The notes under the pieces are model-generated. The model ran no database searches, was not told where the DNA came from, and worked only from the letters and a program-made list of their open reading frames with translations. DNA of 64,000 bases, taken from positions 620,001 to 684,000 of the forward strand of contig MU404059.1 of NCBI GenBank assembly GCA_022695795.1, written 5' to 3'. This stretch comes from Biscogniauxia marginata (taxonomy: Eukaryota > Ascomycota > Sordariomycetes > Xylariales > Xylariaceae). This document shows positions 60,622-64,000 of this stretch, piece after piece; position 1 is the first letter of the stretch, and every line of letters begins with the position of its first letter. Made by a program: the position numbers and the translations under genes.

Positions 60622-61211
60622 TTTTACAAGAAATCTCTTATCCGCAGTGAATGTCAACAGCAAGGATATGTAACTAAGTTCGCGTCGTTAATGGGCTGGT
60701 AATTGTAGATATTAAAAAATTATGGCGGGGCTTTCTGGATTCTGCATCGGTTATTGACCTAAAGCGGCGTGGCTCAGGTGCATATCTTATTCATCTCTCG
60801 TGGTTATTGGTTTTCCTTCTTGACGTGATGTACGATAAAACGGGTTTAGTTCCCTTGCCGCCCTTGCTCAGAATCCCCACAGCTAACCCCAGCTATTTCA
60901 TAGGTGGCTAAGTACCTAACTGTAATCCGTACGGCCTTGCCCGCCTGGCCTTGTCGGCTAGCTTAGCTGTTGCCCCTCCATAAAAAAAAAGCTATTCAGA
61001 TGATCAATCAGCGTAAACGGGCCCGTAAGTTAAGATAGAGGAGTGTTTGATAACATCATCCACCGTCGTCTCCATCTTCCCCACGTTTTAGGTTCCAACT
61101 ATTGACTTACTCTACTTATATGTTCCCGTACACCTCTCTTTTTTTTTCTTTCTTCATCAATTGTATTATGTAGATAAAAGGGAAGAAAGGGAAGAGATTC
61201 GAAGAGAAACC
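60622..61211. other. Divergent promoter of AC19 and Atg16
   Basis: 590 bases, no gene. A-run at 60981-60989. T-rich leader before Atg16 (61138-61155). Confidence 0.55.
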
Positions 61212-62173
61212 ATGCCAGACTGGCGAGATGAATATCTGACCTCACTGCAGGAAGCAGAGCGGAATAACCCCGTGAACAAGGACCTCGTGGAAGCTTGTAA
61301 GTTGGCCCTACCTGACATTCGAACGCCTTTACCCTTCCTCACCTAGGCACCTAACCCACATGCCTCCCCGTCCGTTCGCTTGCTCGTGTGTCGGTTCGCC
61401 AGCTATCAGCGTTATCTCCTCCGAACCGTCAGCTCATCGCATATTGTACATATAGGCTCTCAGCTAGCAGACCGCGTAGCCGCCCTCGAGGCCGAGAAGG
61501 CAGTCCTCCTGCAAGCGCAGGCCTCTTCGAAATCGCCGGCCAAGCCTACCGAGAAGCAACAGCAGCAGCCGCCCGCGGCCGACCACCGCGCCGTCGCGCA
61601 GACGCGGCTCGACCTGGCCGAGGCGCTGCGATCTAAGGGCCAGCTGCAGGGCAAGCTGCGGGCAGCAGAGGACGAGCTGCAGAAGCTGCGGTCCAGGACC
61701 CGCGTCGACACGAAGCGCATCGCCGACCTGACCGCCGAGCGGAACGCCCTGACGGCCCGGCTGAAGGATCGCAACGAGGAGCTGGCGGGCAAGAACAAGC
61801 TCTTGAAGGTATGTATACGTATGTGGATGGTTATGGCTATTGGCTATACGAAACAAGAATATTTGGCAGAACACATACATAACTAGAAGAATGGTGAGGA
61901 GAGAGGGGAAGGAAGGGAGGAGGAGGGGAGGAAAGAAATAGACGGTGGAGGTTATATGGCGTATTGATCATTAGTAACTAATGCGCGTGCGCTTCTATAC
62001 AGGACGTACAGGACGATAACCTGACGCTGAATATCCAGTTGGATGTCACTGAGCAGAAGGCAGCCAAGGTGCAGGCGGAGAACAAAGAGCTGGTAGACCG
62101 GTGGATGAAGAGGATGGGGCACGAGGCGGATGCTATGAACCTCCAGAACGAGTCGCCTATGAACCGAAGATGA
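61212..62173 (+). CDS. ATG16: Autophagy protein Atg16
   Basis: Three exons: 61212-61296, 61456-61808, 62003-62173, giving 202 aa, normal for fungal Atg16 (no WD40 domain). Atg16 dimerises and binds Atg12-Atg5, forming the complex that directs Atg8 lipidation at the phagophore. The N-terminal Atg5-binding helix is PDWRDEYLTSLQEAERNN. A long coiled coil covers about residues 30-190 (ALEAEKAVLL, LDLAEALRSKGQLQGKL, KRIADLTAERNALTARL). The conserved C-terminal segment is ENKELVDRWMKRMGHEADAM. A QQQQPP insertion sits between the helix and the coil. The upstream frame has no ATG, so 61212 is the start. Exon 2 is very GC-rich. Intron phases (T|GC and 0) restore ACSQLADRVAALE. Convergent with Dot1. 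Confidence 0.95.
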
Positions 62174-62435
62174 AAGAGCTGGTTCAGGACTTGAGGCAAA
62201 AAATTCTCGCATTGCAATGCTGTGGTATCGTATCGCTACATCTAATTACGTGTACAGTAAGTATCCAGCATACTGTCTCTCGCGCGTTCTACACTCTCTC
62301 CAATGCCCTAGGGTATCCTGACAAACCATCTCTATCTCTCCTTTCTACTACTCTATAATAGACAAAGCCCATGGCTGAAATGAAAATGGCTTCCTAGGTT
62401 GCCAGGAGAATCGGGCACACGAAAACTCGAGGAAA
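62174..62435. other. Convergent spacer, Atg16 to Dot1
   Basis: No gene; 3' regions of both neighbours. Confidence 0.5.
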
Positions 62436-63956
62436 TCACTTTTTGGTGGAGATGTAGTAGTCGCCGTCAGACGCTGCCCAGCTGACCCAATTCTGATGGT
62501 ATCGGTAATGTTCGACATCGAGGATACTGGTTGCGACATCGTTGATCGCAGTCTTGTTGTCATGGACAAAGGACTTGAGGGAGATGATCTTGCAACCCTT
62601 CTTTAGGTCCAGGAACATGTTGATGAGGGCATCGTTGAGGGTTGAAGTGAAGGCTTTGTTGTTCACCAGGATCACATCGGCCTCCTTCAACTTCTCTATG
62701 ATCTTGGTATTTGTGCGGAAGTCGCCTCTCTCGAGATGGACCCTACCGGGCGACACACCCCATAGCAGGCAACGGGACTTGAACTCCTTCTCCTGCGCCT
62801 CGGCAAGATTGCAGGCATTCTCCATCATCTCACATCCATAGCTTCGACATCCAATTTCGAGCGCAGCCTGGAGGACAACGTTGCCTACTCCCGACCCAAG
62901 ATCGATAAAGACCTGATCAGAGGTCATCTTGGTCTGGTCAACGAGGATCTTGGTGACGAACGGGTGCAATAGCTCTCCATATACGTTGTCGCTTCCCGCC
63001 TCGTATTTTGTCAGCATCTCGACCTTCGGTGCGACTGTACGGTCGTAGACTTGGGTGAGGATGAAGGACACAAGGCCTGAAGGTAGATGGTGTATCTGGT
63101 CGAGGTTCTTTGCTACTGTGCCGTTCTCAACTAGCTCCAATAGCTTCTTGTTGTAATTATTGAGCGCCGTCCTGAAGAGGGGAACATCCCGGTATTTTTC
63201 ACTCGAAGCTCGTTCCATCTGTCTTTTGAAGCTGGCGTTGTGATCGATGAACGGTCGCGCATCGGCATCGGTGAGGTACGTCTCTGCGACAAGCTCCACG
63301 GCGGAGAGGATATCTTTGACAGCGTCGATCTTATCCTTTTGCCATACAAGTTCATACCTAGAACATACTGTCAGCGCAGCTGAGGAGACTCCATGGTTCC
63401 AACTAGCTTACCTCTCGCGTGCACACCGTGATGGATACTGTAATTCGATTGCAATTTCATCCTCCTTTGCGCCGGGAATAGGTGGGCACTTGGTTGCAAC
63501 CGAGGCAATATCAGCAGCGTGGATGATGTGGGGGTGTCTGGTCTCATCGCCGAAGGCCTTCTTATGGCGCAACTTGCGGTTGAGGTCGATCGATCTCGAG
63601 TCGCTGCGACGCGCACGCTTCCGGAATGGGTCGCCATCTTCCTCTTCAGACTCGGAGTCATTTCCAAAGGCAGGGGAATCGCGCGGGGTGCTGGCCACGG
63701 CTTTGCGTTTCCGATCGATCCGCTTCTCGTCCGAAGATGAGGGATAGGGCGACGCGCTCTTGGTTCGCGACAACCGGGGATTCGGGGACAGGCGAGATGA
63801 CGATGCTGATGCTGAGGACAGCTGGCTCGAAGTCGCGCGCAAGCTGTTGTTCTTAGGTGCCAGGCTCGGCCGCGGCTTGCTCGGGACCACGACCTTTTCC
63901 ACACGGACCGACTGTGGTGCAGCCTTGAGCTTCGACTTCTGACTAAAGATGCCCAT
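62436..63956 (-). CDS. DOT1: Histone H3-K79 methyltransferase Dot1
   Basis: Two exons on the minus strand: 63956-63412 and 63357-62436, giving 488 aa. It methylates lysine 79 of histone H3 in nucleosomes, affecting telomeric silencing and the DNA-damage checkpoint. Residues 1-150 are basic and S-rich, with RKRKAV and FRKRARR, likely nucleosome/DNA-binding. The catalytic Dot1 fold follows: [12 protein letters not shown] (D1 loop region), SAM motif [31 protein letters not shown], then [24 protein letters not shown] (NN motif) and KIISLKSFV. The intron (63411-63358) joins ARER and YELVWQKDK. The start is the first ATG. No N-terminal extension beyond the window edge is needed. Confidence 0.96.
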
Positions 63957-64000
63957 GGTTTAACGGCCGGCGGGTCGGGTGCGGAAGAACGGAGGGACCA
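63957..64000. other. Dot1 leader, right window edge
   Basis: 44 bases upstream of the Dot1 ATG. Too short to say more. Confidence 0.4.

Overview
The window is nuclear DNA of a filamentous ascomycete (Pezizomycotina, most likely Sordariomycetes). The genes have short introns (mostly 48-100 nt, GT-AG, with CTAAC/CTGAC-like branch sites). The proteins are typical fungal ones: sphingolipid C9-methyltransferase, Pan1, Irs4, Ase1, Yak1, Dot1, Atg16 and a Pub1-like three-RRM protein. Intergenic spaces are 0.2-4.3 kb, rich in pyrimidine tracts and microsatellites, and scattered with TAGGTA/TACCTA words. I could not name the species.

Layout. 1-2.4 kb: no gene, but a diverged tandem duplication. 2.4-21 kb: five genes all on the + strand: sphingolipid C9-methyltransferase, Pan1, Ase1/PRC1, Irs4-like, and a double-PH protein. 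21-25.3 kb: gene-free and microsatellite-rich. 25.3-26.7 kb: a secreted GH5 glycosidase. 27.7-31.5 kb: an accessory, repeat-rich interval with a TATA box, a long pyrimidine tract, a 17-bp minisatellite, a degenerate ~30-bp repeat array, a three-exon orphan gene and a broken, intron-containing GARS (purine synthesis) pseudogene. 32-43.3 kb: a Mediator-like acidic protein (-), a Pub1/TIA-1-like protein (+) and Yak1 kinase (+). 45.9-51.2 kb: an RRM-fold protein (-), ribosomal protein uL2 (+) and adenosine kinase (+). 52.3-64 kb: an Est1/Smg7-like protein (-), a C2H2 zinc-finger protein (+), Bud31 (-), complex I subunit NDUFA6/B14 (+), RNA polymerase I/III subunit AC19 (-), Atg16 (+) and Dot1 (-).

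Most genes are housekeeping. Themes are endocytosis and actin (Pan1, Irs4), spindle (Ase1), RNA handling (Pub1-like, Bud31, Est1/Smg7, RRM protein), translation and transcription machinery (uL2, AC19, Mediator-like) and chromatin (Dot1). On the right half several pairs are divergent and share short promoters: RRM protein/uL2, Est1/C2H2, Bud31/NDUFA6, AC19/Atg16. NDUFA6/AC19 and Atg16/Dot1 are convergent. Gene models were built by hand from reading frames and splice signals. Models with strong family matches have phases that fit exactly. The orphan gene, the Mediator assignment and the start of the PH protein are less certain.

The best leads for something new are the ~30-bp array at 28.57-29.0 kb with its neighbouring orphan gene, the in-frame acid-free N-terminal extension of adenosine kinase (a candidate mitochondrial isoform), the GARS relic, and the unusual splice donors in the NDUFA6 gene.
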